Positions 16,123 to 24,172 of a DNA stretch of 64,000 bases are shown in pieces. How positions within the stretch are numbered: the first letter of the stretch is position 1; each line of letters opens with the position of its first letter. The DNA lies in NCBI GenBank assembly GCA_036497945.1, contig DASXIN010000090.1:23807-87806 (forward strand), written 5' to 3'. The notes beneath the pieces are model-generated. The model was not told where the DNA came from and made no database searches. It saw only the letters and a list, made by a program, of their open reading frames with translations. This DNA is from RYN-230 sp036497945. Lineage in GTDB: Bacteria; Actinomycetota; Actinomycetes; Streptosporangiales; Streptosporangiaceae. The position numbers were made by a program, and so were the translations under genes.

Positions 16123-16645
16123 CGGCCCCGATCCCTTCGCCTGCCGCGAGGTGAGCCTCGACGGCGTTCACGATGAACTCGTATCCGGTGCACCGGCACA
16201 GCACCCCGGCCAGTTCCTCGCGGATCTGATCGCGCGTCCTGGCCCGGCCGTCCGCCGCCAGTGCGGTCGCGGTCATCAGGAAGGCCGGCGTGCAGAAACC
16301 GCACTGCAGCGCGTGCTCGTCCCGGAACCTCTCCTGCAATGGGCTGAGCGGTCCCTCGGCCGCGAGGGACTCGACCGTCTGCACTCGCCGTCCATCCAGC
16401 TGGGCCGCCAGCATCAGGCACGACTTGACCGCCTCACCGTCCACCAGGATCGTGCACATGCCGCATACGCCCTGCTCACACCCGACGTGGGTGCCGGTGA
16501 GCCCAAGCCGGTGCCGGAGGAAGTCCGCGGCGCTCAGCCGGGCTGGCACCTGCTCGGTCACGGGTGACCCGTTCACCTCGGTGGTGACGACGACGTTCGG
16601 CTCCGGCAGGCCGAGCCGTGCGGTATCAGAATCGATGGAAGTCAT
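16115..16645 (-). CDS. Molybdenum hydroxylase, 2Fe-2S small subunit
   Basis: The 176-residue iron-sulfur subunit (CoxS/XdhC-like) shows both expected clusters. The plant-ferredoxin-type N-terminal motif is GCEQGVCGMCTILVDG with a distal KSC; the C-terminal four-helix motif has QCGFCTP and LCRCTGY. It carries electrons from the Mo centre to FAD. A longer frame reaches 16726, but the ATG at 16645 shares its A with the stop of the upstream SRPBCC gene (TGATG), showing translational coupling. Confidence 0.9.
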   Translation of the reverse strand: MTSIDSDTARLGLPEPNVVVTTEVNGSPVTEQVPARLSAADFLRHRLGLTGTHVGCEQGVCGMCTILVDGEAVKSCLMLAAQLDGRRVQTVESLAAEGPLSPLQERFRDEHALQCGFCTPAFLMTATALAADGRARTRDQIREELAGVLCRCTGYEFIVNAVEAHLAAGEGIGADD

Positions 16646-17262
16646 CAGCCCCTCCGCTGCCGGATCAGGATGACCACGCTGAGCGCGACCGATGCGCCGC
16701 TCAGCACGACGGCCGCCTTGCCCCACCGGTCGGAGGTGACCGCCGCCGTGGCCGCGGCCGGCCGGCTGGCCGCGGCCACCCGGCGGCCCGGGGCCGGGGC
16801 GGCGAGCGCGGGCAGTTCGCCGCCCAGCGCCCGTTGCAGGTTGGCGGCGAACTCCGCTGTCACCCTGCCCGCCTGCCGGGCCACCACCTTCTGGCCCACG
16901 CTGCCGAGCGCCCCGGCCAGCACCAGGTCGCCTTCGACCAGGACGCTGGTGCCGTCGGCGGTGCCGCGCAGCCGGACCGTGTTCTCGGTGCGCAGATTGC
17001 CGATCGCGCCCTGCACACTCTTGCCCGCCCCCCGGAACCGGATCAGCTCGTCCGTGACCCGTTCCAGGACGGTGATCTTCGCGTCGAACGTGGCCGACAT
17101 CGGCCCCAGGCTCTGGGTGACCCGGACCTGGATGTTGTCCCCGTCCAGCACGGTCACCTGTTCGACGCCCGGCATGCAGCGGGCCACCGACTCCGGTTCC
17201 TCGAAAAACTTCCAGACCGCGCTGACCGGCTCGGTGACGGCGAATTCCTGCTGGACCTTCAT
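16645..17262 (-). CDS. SRPBCC (CoxG-like) subunit with C-terminal membrane anchor
   Basis: The 205-residue protein begins MKVQQEFAVTEPVSAVWKFF, a CoxG/SRPBCC fold that normally binds a hydrophobic ligand or helps attach the hydroxylase to the membrane. Residues 1-150 are the lipid-binding-like domain; a low-complexity Ala/Pro/Arg linker leads to one hydrophobic helix (KAAVVLSGASVALSVVILI) and a basic tail, so the complex is probably membrane-tethered. A separate SRPBCC component is a known feature of 3-hydroxypyridine dehydrogenase of Ensifer. It starts 10 bp after the FAD subunit stop. Confidence 0.85.
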   Translation of the reverse strand: MKVQQEFAVTEPVSAVWKFFEEPESVARCMPGVEQVTVLDGDNIQVRVTQSLGPMSATFDAKITVLERVTDELIRFRGAGKSVQGAIGNLRTENTVRLRGTADGTSVLVEGDLVLAGALGSVGQKVVARQAGRVTAEFAANLQRALGGELPALAAPAPGRRVAAASRPAAATAAVTSDRWGKAAVVLSGASVALSVVILIRQRRG

Positions 17263-17272
17263 GTCACGTCCC

Positions 17273-18136
17273 TTACGCTTCGGCCGAGCAACGCAGTTCG
17301 GTGAGCACCCGCCGCACATAGATGGGCACCAGGTGGCGGCGGTAGTCCGCGGACGCCCGCACATCCGACGGCGGGTCGGCCACCTCCAGCGCGGCCTCGG
17401 CGGCGGCGGCGATGACCTCATCGGTCAGCCGGCAGCCGGACGCGACCGCGCCTGCCCTGGCGGCCAGGACGGGCTGGTCGGCTACGCCACCCAGGGCCAC
17501 CCGGACCCCGGTCCACCGGCCGTCCGGCCCGCGGTCCGCCACGGCGGCGGCGCTCACTACCGCGAAGTCGTTGTGCCGGCGGCACTGCTCGGCGAACGCG
17601 AAGTGGGCCGGAGCGCGCGGGAACACGACCTCGGTGAGCACCTCGCAAGGGCCGAGGACGGTTGCGTAGGAGCCCAGGTACAGGTCGGCCACCGGTAGCT
17701 CCCGGCGGCCGTTCGGGCCGGTCGCCGTCACGCTCGCCCCGAGGACAAGACAGGCCAGTGGAATTTCGCCGGTGGGGTCACCCTGCGCCAGGCTGCCGCC
17801 GATCGTGCCCCGGTTGCGGACCTGGCGGTCGCCGACGTGGCGCACCATCCGGGCCAGCAGCCCGAGACGTTCCGCGATCAGTGCCGATTCCTCGATGGCC
17901 GTGTAGCGAACCAGGGCGCCGAGCACGGTCGCCTCTCCTGCCGGGTGGATCCTGGCCAGTTCCGCCAGGCCGTTCACGTCGACGAGGGCATCGGGCTGGA
18001 TGAGCCGCATGCTCAGCATGGGCACCAGGCTCTGCCCCCCGGCGAGCACCCGCGCGGTTCCTTCGTAGCAGGACAGCAGGTGCACCGCGTGCGCCACCGA
18101 GGTGGCCCGGTGATAGCCGAGCGGGGCCGGCTTCAT
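17273..18136 (-). CDS. Molybdenum hydroxylase, FAD-binding medium subunit
   Basis: The 287-residue CoxM-type flavoprotein has the two FAD motifs AGGQSLVPML (about residue 32) and GGSLAQGDPTGE (about residue 112), then the CO_deh_flav_C domain. It passes electrons from the iron-sulfur subunit to the final acceptor. It is the first gene of the minus-strand operon FAD - SRPBCC - 2Fe-2S - Mo - MFS, and faces a divergent GntR regulator across a 134-bp control region containing an 18-bp palindrome. Confidence 0.9.
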   Translation of the reverse strand: MKPAPLGYHRATSVAHAVHLLSCYEGTARVLAGGQSLVPMLSMRLIQPDALVDVNGLAELARIHPAGEATVLGALVRYTAIEESALIAERLGLLARMVRHVGDRQVRNRGTIGGSLAQGDPTGEIPLACLVLGASVTATGPNGRRELPVADLYLGSYATVLGPCEVLTEVVFPRAPAHFAFAEQCRRHNDFAVVSAAAVADRGPDGRWTGVRVALGGVADQPVLAARAGAVASGCRLTDEVIAAAAEAALEVADPPSDVRASADYRRHLVPIYVRRVLTELRCSAEA

Positions 18137-18218
18137 GACGGATCACTCCAGGAAACGGCCGCCCGGCAGGACCGGCACATGAGGCCTCCTTGTGGCAGGC
18201 AGAGTGGACGTCCTAAAA

Positions 18219-18236
18219 TTGCATACATGTATGCAA
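18219..18236. promoter_or_regulatory. 18-bp perfect palindromic operator (probable GntR site)
   Basis: TTGCATACATGTATGCAA is a perfect palindrome placed between the divergent hydroxylase operon and the GntR gene. FadR/FCD-type GntR regulators bind dyads of this size and style. It is the only long AT-rich dyad in the gap and overlaps the likely promoter region of one or both transcripts. It is probably the operator through which the neighbouring GntR protein controls the catabolic operon and itself. Confidence 0.75.
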
Positions 18237-18270
18237 TACGTGGCGTCAACCCCCCGACCGGCGTTCCGGC

Positions 18271-18981
18271 GTGACGGCCGGCCTGAACATCGGTGGCCCG
18301 GTGCGCGGCGAGCGCACGGCGGACGTCGTGGCGCGGCGCTTGGCGCAGGCCATCCTCGGCGGCGAGATCGCCCCTGGGACCAGGCTGCGCGAGGAGGACC
18401 TGGCCAGGACCTTCTCGGTGAGCCGTACCCCGGTGCGGGAAGCGCTCATCGTGCTGTCCGCCACCGGCCTGGCCCACTTGGAGGCCAACCGGGGCGCGAC
18501 GGTGCTCCAGCTCACGGCCGGTGACGTGTCCGAGGTGTACCACCTGCGGGCGGTGCTCGAATCAGAGTCCGCGGGCATGGCCGCCGCGCGGATCAGCGCT
18601 GAGCTGGCCGGCCTGCTCTTCAAGATCTGCGACCGGATGGGGGAGCTGCACGAGGCGCCCGCCTCCGAGCAACTGGCCGCGGACACGCAGTTCCACTACA
18701 CGATCGCCGAAGCATCGGGCAGCCCGCGGCTGCACGCTCTGGTGCGCCAGATGTCGGCCATCCCCGAGGCATACCGGTCAGCCATCCCGTACACGGGTGC
18801 GGACATGAGCGAGGCCGAGCGGCAGCATCGCGGGATCGCCGCGGCGATCCAGCGGCAGGACGGCGACGAGGCCCGTCGGCTGATGCGGTCGCACGTCGAA
18901 TGGGCCGGTAGGCTCGCCGTTGATCGCCTTCAGCCCAATCTGGCGACCGGCCAGGTAAGTGATCCACACCCGGGTCCGTGA
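18271..18981 (+). CDS. GntR family (FCD/FadR-type) transcriptional regulator
   Basis: The 236-residue protein has an N-terminal winged helix (DVVARRLAQAILGGEIAPGT, then FSVSRTPVREAL) and a C-terminal all-helical FCD ligand domain with Asp/His metal-type residues (HLRAVLES; DTQFHYTIAEASGSPRLH). FCD regulators usually sense small carboxylates. It starts with GTG at 18271, divergent from the molybdenum hydroxylase operon, with a perfect dyad between them; repression relieved by a pathway intermediate such as maleate or fumarate is a reasonable inference. Confidence 0.88.
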   Translation: MTAGLNIGGPVRGERTADVVARRLAQAILGGEIAPGTRLREEDLARTFSVSRTPVREALIVLSATGLAHLEANRGATVLQLTAGDVSEVYHLRAVLESESAGMAAARISAELAGLLFKICDRMGELHEAPASEQLAADTQFHYTIAEASGSPRLHALVRQMSAIPEAYRSAIPYTGADMSEAERQHRGIAAAIQRQDGDEARRLMRSHVEWAGRLAVDRLQPNLATGQVSDPHPGP

Positions 18982-19020
18982 CCCGGGCCGGGGCGTGCGC
19001 CCGGGGGAGGCCGACAGCAG

Positions 19021-19827
19021 GTGACCAGTCCGGCAAGCCGGCCCGCGGACGGCACTGGCCGGCGAGGTGTCCAGTCGGTGGCTACCGCCCTAGACCTCAT
19101 CGACTGCCTGGCCGCCGACCGGGAACTCGGCGTCGCGGAGATCGGCCGCCGGCTGGGCATCGCCAAGAGCAGCGCGCACCGGCTGCTGACCACGCTGGCG
19201 GCCAAGGGCTACGTGCAGCAGATTCCAGAGACGCGGAACTACCGGCTGGGCCTCCGGCTACATGAGCTGGGAGCGCTCGTGGCCAGCCGCAACCAGTTGC
19301 GGGATCATGCCCTGCCGCTGCTGGAGGCGCTCCGCGCGCAGACCGGTGAGACCGCGCACCTGGCCGTGCCCGAAGGGGCGCAGATGTTCTACATGGAGCG
19401 GCTGGAGAGCTACCACGGGCTCCGCTTCTCGTCCCGGGTGTCGCGGGTCCGGCCGATCCATCTGACCAGTTCGGGCAAGGCGGTGGCCGCGTTCAACGCG
19501 GATGTGGCGGAGGCTGCGATCGCCGCCGGTTTCGTGCCGCGGACGCCCCGGAGCATCAAGAGCAAGGAACAGTTCCTTCGCTGCCTCGCCGAGACGCGGC
19601 GGCGGGGATACGCCTACTCGATCGGTGAGGACGAGCCCGGCCTCGCGTCGGTGGCCGCGCCGGTCCTTGATCACACCGGGGTGGCCCGGGCCGCCATCTC
19701 GGTGGCCGGGCCGGCCACCCGGATCTCCGAGACGCACATCAGCCAGGTGGCCCGGCGGGTCAAGGCGGCCGCCAGCCAGCTGATGAGTGTCGAAACCGCG
19801 TGGTGGAGCGGCGCAGGTTATCGCTGA
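19021..19827 (+). CDS. IclR family transcriptional regulator
   Basis: The 268-residue protein has an N-terminal winged helix (SVATALDLIDCLA; VAEIGRRLGIAKSSAHRLLT) and a C-terminal IclR effector domain (RVRPIHLTSSGKAVAAF; SIGEDEPGLASVAAPVLD). IclR proteins of this branch commonly control aromatic catabolism. It starts with GTG 19021 behind GGGGGAGG, 39 bp after the GntR gene, and is followed by 165 bp holding two GAACG/CGTTC palindromes and then the catabolic gene run at 19993. It probably controls that downstream operon. Confidence 0.87.
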   Translation: MTSPASRPADGTGRRGVQSVATALDLIDCLAADRELGVAEIGRRLGIAKSSAHRLLTTLAAKGYVQQIPETRNYRLGLRLHELGALVASRNQLRDHALPLLEALRAQTGETAHLAVPEGAQMFYMERLESYHGLRFSSRVSRVRPIHLTSSGKAVAAFNADVAEAAIAAGFVPRTPRSIKSKEQFLRCLAETRRRGYAYSIGEDEPGLASVAAPVLDHTGVARAAISVAGPATRISETHISQVARRVKAAASQLMSVETAWWSGAGYR

Positions 19828-19844
19828 CCTGGTTCGCCAGGGCG

Positions 19845-19872
19845 GAACGCCGTTCGCTATCGCGGAACGTTC
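19845..19872. promoter_or_regulatory. Paired GAACG/CGTTC palindromes upstream of the catabolic operon
   Basis: GAACGCCGTTC (19845-19855) and GAACGTTC (19865-19872) are two dyads whose centres are about 18-19 bp apart, in the gap between the IclR gene and the 19993 operon. IclR proteins often bind tandem dyads, so this is a candidate activator or repressor site. The remaining gap to 19992 shows no gene. Confidence 0.45.
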
Positions 19873-19992
19873 ATCTTCCCTTTCCGGCCATCGTCGCTGA
19901 TCATGGCCGAATCGGTGGGCCACTGAGGCCACCGTCGCGCCTCCGACACCGACGTCGGACCGCAGCTGGCAGCCGATCCCGGAGGGGCGTGC

Positions 19993-21855
19993 ATGAACCA
20001 GGGCCGACGATCCTTCCGCAATCCCTTCGACATCGAAACGCCGCCCGGCGCAGAGGGCTGGGAGTCCATGTACCCGTCCTACCTGCAGTTCGGCGACGAA
20101 CTGCGGGAGCGGGACGAGCGGAAGCTCTGGTTCTTCGACCAGATGCACAACCCCGAGCCGCTGTATCCGTTCGACCTGATGATGCCGGAGAGCTGGCTGG
20201 TAGCCCTCAACCAGTACACGACCCGGGTGTGGAACCTGCCCACGGCGCTCGGCATCGAGCACCGGATCGTCAACGGCTACCTGTACCTGAGCCCCAACGT
20301 CATCGACGACCCCGCGGCCATAGCCGAACGGGAACCGGTCTTCGCCGAGCGGGCCCGGCACTACTTCGAGAACTGGGACGAGATCTACGACCAGTGGGTG
20401 GCCAAGGCCACCGACTGCATCGAACGGCTGAAGGCCATCCGGTTCGAGCCGCTCCCCGAGCGCGAGCCCATCGACACGGTGCTGCGTGCCCGCGGCACGA
20501 CCACCGCGTTCGACCTGCTGACCAGCTACAGCCGCTACCTCGAGAACATGCACGAGATGGCTTACTACCACTTCGAGATGCTCAATCTCGCCTACGGGGC
20601 TTATCTCACGTTCCTTGAGTTCTGCCGCAGCCACTTCCCGGCCATCACCGACGACCTGGTGGCCCGGATGGTCGCGGGCATCGACGTCATCCTGTACCGG
20701 CCCGACGCCGAGTTGCGCCGCCTCGCCGCGCGTGCCGTGGAACTGGGCGTCGGCAGCGCGCTGACGTCGGGCGCGGAGCCGGCCGGGGTGCTCGCGGAAC
20801 TGGAGACCAGCGAGCCTGGCCGGCAGTGGCTGGCCGAGCTGGAGGCGGTCAAGGACCCCTGGTTCTACTACTCCACCGGCTCCGGCTACTGCCATGCCAA
20901 CCGGGCCTGGATCGACGACCTGCGCCCGCCGTTCAACGCCCTGGCCGACTACGTCCGCCGGGTCGAGCGCGGCGAGGACCTGTCCCGGCCGCTCGAGGCG
21001 CTCCGCGCGGAGCGCGATCGGATCGCCCACGGCTACCGTGATCTGCTCGACGGTGCGGACGCCGCTGCCTTCGAGAGCCTGCTCGCGCTGTCCCGCCAGG
21101 TGTTCCCGTTCGTGGAAAACCACAACTTCTACGTCGAGCACTGGCACCACTCGATCTTCTTCAACAAGGCGCGCGAGCTGGGCGCCGTGCTGGTCGCGGC
21201 CGGGCTGCTGGACGCGGCCGACGACATCTTCTTCCTGCACCGCTACGAGGTGTACCGGGTGCTCTATGAGGCGGAGGCCCGGTGGGCGCTGGGCGTGCCC
21301 ACCCGCAGCGAGTACACCTGGCGGGAGGAAGTGGCCCGGCGCCGCCAGATCTACGCCGTGTTCGAGAAGTGGAATCCGCCGCCGGCCCTGGGCGTCCCGC
21401 CGGAGAAGGTGACCGAGCCGATCACCGTCACCCTGTTCGGCATCAACACGGGGACGATCGACCGCTGGCTGGCGGCCGAGAACGACGACAGCCCGGATGA
21501 CCAGCTGCACGGGCTGGCCGCCTCCCCTGGCGTGGCCGAGGGCATGGCCCGGGTGGTGCATCAGGTGGAAGAGCTCGACCAGCTCGCCGACGGCGAGATC
21601 CTGGTCTGCCCGCTGACCGCGCCGAGCTGGTCGATCGTCTTCGCCCGGATCGCCGCGGCGGTCTCGGACGGCGGCGGGATCATGTCCCACGCCGCCATCG
21701 TGTCGCGCGAGTACCAGCTTCCCGCGGTGGTGGCCACCGGGGTCGGCACCAGAGTGCTGCACACCGGCGACCGGCTGCGGGTCGACGGCGGGACCGGGGT
21801 CGTCACCATCCTCGAGCGCGCCGGGGCGCCAGCCAGTGCGGTGGCCGGCGCATGA
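19993..21855 (+). CDS. PEP-utilizing phosphotransfer protein (phenylphosphate-synthase-like, His subunit)
   Basis: The 620-residue protein ends (about 520-605) in the swivelling phosphohistidine domain of PEP synthase/PPDK: GLAASPGVAEGMARVV, LVCPLTAPSWSIVFAR and GGGIMSHAAIVSREYQLPAVV, with the phospho-accepting His in SHAAIV. The first 500 residues are a helical substrate-binding region rich in Trp and Tyr and do not contain an ATP-grasp domain. That domain is in the next gene, which overlaps by ATGA. The two together look like phenylphosphate synthase (ATP + phenol to phenylphosphate), suggesting phosphorylation of a hydroxyl on the pyridine substrate. A PEP-utilizing protein is also part of the 3hpd cluster of Ensifer. 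Confidence 0.82.
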   Translation: MNQGRRSFRNPFDIETPPGAEGWESMYPSYLQFGDELRERDERKLWFFDQMHNPEPLYPFDLMMPESWLVALNQYTTRVWNLPTALGIEHRIVNGYLYLSPNVIDDPAAIAEREPVFAERARHYFENWDEIYDQWVAKATDCIERLKAIRFEPLPEREPIDTVLRARGTTTAFDLLTSYSRYLENMHEMAYYHFEMLNLAYGAYLTFLEFCRSHFPAITDDLVARMVAGIDVILYRPDAELRRLAARAVELGVGSALTSGAEPAGVLAELETSEPGRQWLAELEAVKDPWFYYSTGSGYCHANRAWIDDLRPPFNALADYVRRVERGEDLSRPLEALRAERDRIAHGYRDLLDGADAAAFESLLALSRQVFPFVENHNFYVEHWHHSIFFNKARELGAVLVAAGLLDAADDIFFLHRYEVYRVLYEAEARWALGVPTRSEYTWREEVARRRQIYAVFEKWNPPPALGVPPEKVTEPITVTLFGINTGTIDRWLAAENDDSPDDQLHGLAASPGVAEGMARVVHQVEELDQLADGEILVCPLTAPSWSIVFARIAAAVSDGGGIMSHAAIVSREYQLPAVVATGVGTRVLHTGDRLRVDGGTGVVTILERAGAPASAVAGA

Positions 21856-22847
21856 CCGAACTCCGCGTCGCGGTGGGCCGGGACCACGTAGCCGTCACCG
21901 GGAACTGTCTGCCGGAACACGTCGGCGACGTCGGGGGCAAGGCGGTCGGCCTGGGCGCGCTGCTCCGGGCGGGCCAGCGGGTACCCGTCTCGTTCGTGAT
22001 CACCGTGGGCGCGTACCGCGAGTACCTGGGCACCCAGCCGCGTCGGCTGCCCGCGCCGGTGCGGGCGTCGATCGCGGATGCCTACGCCGTGCTCGGCGAG
22101 CGGCCCGGGACAGACGTGACCGTCGCGGTCCGCTCGAGCGCCACGGCGGAGGACTCGGCCGAGGCCAGCTGGGCCGGGCAGTTCCAGACCTTCCTCGGGG
22201 TGGCCGGCGCCGGAGAGGTGCTGGCCAAGGTCGAGGAATGCTGGGCCGCCGCCCTGGACCCGCAGGTCGATGCCTACCGGGCCGGGCACCGGCTCGGGGC
22301 GGACGGCGGCGTCGCGGTCATCGTCCAGGAACTCGTGGACGCCCGGGCCGCAGGCGTGATGTTCACCCAGCACCCGGAGACCGGCGACCGGTCCCTCATC
22401 GTCATCGAGTCCAGTTTCGGGCTGGGCGAGGCGGTCGTCGGCGGGGACGTGGTGCCGGACCTTTTCGAGATCAACAAGATCACCCGCCGGCAGCATCGCT
22501 CGCGCCTCGGCACCAAGCACCGCGAACACCGGCTTCTCCCCGGCGGGCGCGGCGTCGCGGTCGTCCCCGTCGGCCCGGCCCGCCAGCAAGACTGGTCGAT
22601 CTCCGAGGCGGAGGTCATGGCACTGGCCGCCATGGCGGCCGACCTCGAGGCCAAGCTCGGCCGCGGCCTGGACGTGGAATGGGCGATTGGCACCGCCGCC
22701 AGCACGCACGGCGAGGAAGCCCTGTTCGCCTTGCAGGTGCGGCCGATCACCGTCAAGCCGCAGCAGGCAGCAGCCGGGCCGCACCGGGATGCGATCGGCC
22801 ACATCCTGGGCCGGCTGGCCGGGCGGCCGCCGGAGGGTGGTGCCTGA
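21852..22847 (+). CDS. PPDK/PEP-synthase N-terminal ATP-binding subunit
   Basis: The 331-residue protein is a stand-alone PPDK N-terminal (ATP-grasp) domain: GGKAVGLGALLRAGQRVPVSFV, then AVRSSATAEDSAEASWAGQF, VIVQELVDARAAGVMFTQHP and a C-terminal DVEWAI plus LFALQVRPITVK. These motifs bind ATP and transfer the beta-phosphate to the phosphohistidine of the partner protein. PEP synthase is normally one chain of about 800 residues, so this is the split form seen in phenylphosphate synthase. It overlaps both neighbours (ATGA upstream, TGATG downstream), so the three genes are tightly coupled. Confidence 0.85.
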   Translation: MTELRVAVGRDHVAVTGNCLPEHVGDVGGKAVGLGALLRAGQRVPVSFVITVGAYREYLGTQPRRLPAPVRASIADAYAVLGERPGTDVTVAVRSSATAEDSAEASWAGQFQTFLGVAGAGEVLAKVEECWAAALDPQVDAYRAGHRLGADGGVAVIVQELVDARAAGVMFTQHPETGDRSLIVIESSFGLGEAVVGGDVVPDLFEINKITRRQHRSRLGTKHREHRLLPGGRGVAVVPVGPARQQDWSISEAEVMALAAMAADLEAKLGRGLDVEWAIGTAASTHGEEALFALQVRPITVKPQQAAAGPHRDAIGHILGRLAGRPPEGGA

Positions 22848-24172
22848 TGCGCGACCCCATCGCCGGGACGGCGCTGACCGGTGCGCAGGCTATCGGTGCG
22901 GTCGCCGCGGGCGCGGCCTCGGTGAGCGACGTGGTCGAGGGCTGCCTCGGCCGGGTCGCCGAGCTGGACGCGGCGATCGGCGCCTTCCGGGTCGTCGACG
23001 AGCAGGGCGCCCGGAGCCAGGCCAAGCAGCTCGACAGCCGGGTCGCCGGACCACTGCACGGCCTGGTCGCCGCGGTGAAGGACGTGATCGACACCGCCGA
23101 CCTGCCCACCGGGTACGGCTCGGCGCTGTTCGCCGATCACCAGCCTGCCGAGGACGCGGATGTGGTGACCGCGCTGCGCCGGGCCGGCGCCGTTGTGCTC
23201 GGTAAGACCGAATCCACCGAGTTCGCCATGTTCCAGCCCACCCGGACCCGCAACCCGGTCGATCCGGGCCGGACGCCAGGAGGGTCCTCCAGCGGCTCGG
23301 CGGCGGCCGTCGCGGCGGGTATGGTCCCGGTCGCGCTTGGTACCCAGACCGCCGGGTCGGTGGTTCGCCCCGCCGCCTACTGCGGCGTCTACGGCTTCAA
23401 GCCGGCCTGGGGCTGGGCCTCCACCACGGGGATCTGGCGGCTGTCGGAGCACCTGGACACCGTCGGGCTGTTCGCCCGCTCCGTGGCTGACCTGCGGCTT
23501 ACGTACCACGCCCTGCGCTCGGGCAGCAACCAGGCGCACTCCCACGGCGACCGGGCCGCCGCGGCGTACCCGGTCCGCCAGCCCTCGGTCGCCGTGCTCA
23601 CCGGGGCGGAGTGGGCCCGCTGCGACGACGACGTCAGCGCCGCGCTGTCCTGGGTGGCCGGCCGGCTGTCGGATGCCGGGTGGCAGGTCAGGGAGATGGC
23701 CATGCCCGACTCCTGGCGGCACCTGCCCGGCCACCAGGAGGTGGTCATGGCGGCCGAGGTGGCGAAGAACCTGCACGCGGTCCTCGGCGCCCAGGTCAGC
23801 CAGATATCCGGCAGTGCACAGGCCATCGTCGAGCGGGGCGACCGCTGCCTGGCCCAGGAGTACCTGGCCGCCCTCGCGGCCAAGCAGGAGGCGCTGCGGG
23901 CCCTGGTGCCGCTCTCCGCCACCACCGACCTGGTGCTCCTCCCCAGCGCCCTGGGCGTCGCCCCGGCCGGCCTGGCGTCCACCGGCGACCCGGTCATGTG
24001 CCGTGCCTGGACCCTGCTGGGCCTGCCCACCGCCAACGTCCCGGCCTGGCGGCGGCCGGACGGGCTGCCAGTCGGCGTGCAGCTCGCCGGCACCGGCCCG
24101 GACGATCTCAGCTACCTGAACTACCTCGCCTTGGCCGAGGCCGCTCTCACCCACAAGGAGGACTCACCATGA
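22847..24172 (+). CDS. Amidase signature family hydrolase (probable maleamate amidase)
   Basis: The 441-residue amidase-signature enzyme has the catalytic Lys in AAVKDVID, the cis-Ser in PGGSSSGSAAAVAAG and the nucleophile Ser in TAGSVVRPAAYCG. In the nicotinate pathway, maleamate is deamidated by an isochorismatase-type enzyme (NicF); none is present here, so this amidase is the best candidate for maleamate to maleate plus ammonia. The substrate is inferred only from context. It overlaps the kinase gene upstream (TGATG) and the dioxygenase downstream (ATGA). Confidence 0.8.
   Translation: MRDPIAGTALTGAQAIGAVAAGAASVSDVVEGCLGRVAELDAAIGAFRVVDEQGARSQAKQLDSRVAGPLHGLVAAVKDVIDTADLPTGYGSALFADHQPAEDADVVTALRRAGAVVLGKTESTEFAMFQPTRTRNPVDPGRTPGGSSSGSAAAVAAGMVPVALGTQTAGSVVRPAAYCGVYGFKPAWGWASTTGIWRLSEHLDTVGLFARSVADLRLTYHALRSGSNQAHSHGDRAAAAYPVRQPSVAVLTGAEWARCDDDVSAALSWVAGRLSDAGWQVREMAMPDSWRHLPGHQEVVMAAEVAKNLHAVLGAQVSQISGSAQAIVERGDRCLAQEYLAALAAKQEALRALVPLSATTDLVLLPSALGVAPAGLASTGDPVMCRAWTLLGLPTANVPAWRRPDGLPVGVQLAGTGPDDLSYLNYLALAEAALTHKEDSP

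Noticed and set aside
13726..18136. Carbon monoxide dehydrogenase (form I) operon
   Set aside because: The active-site loop is AYRGYG, not AYxCSFR, and the downstream genes are all for pyridine-ring breakdown.
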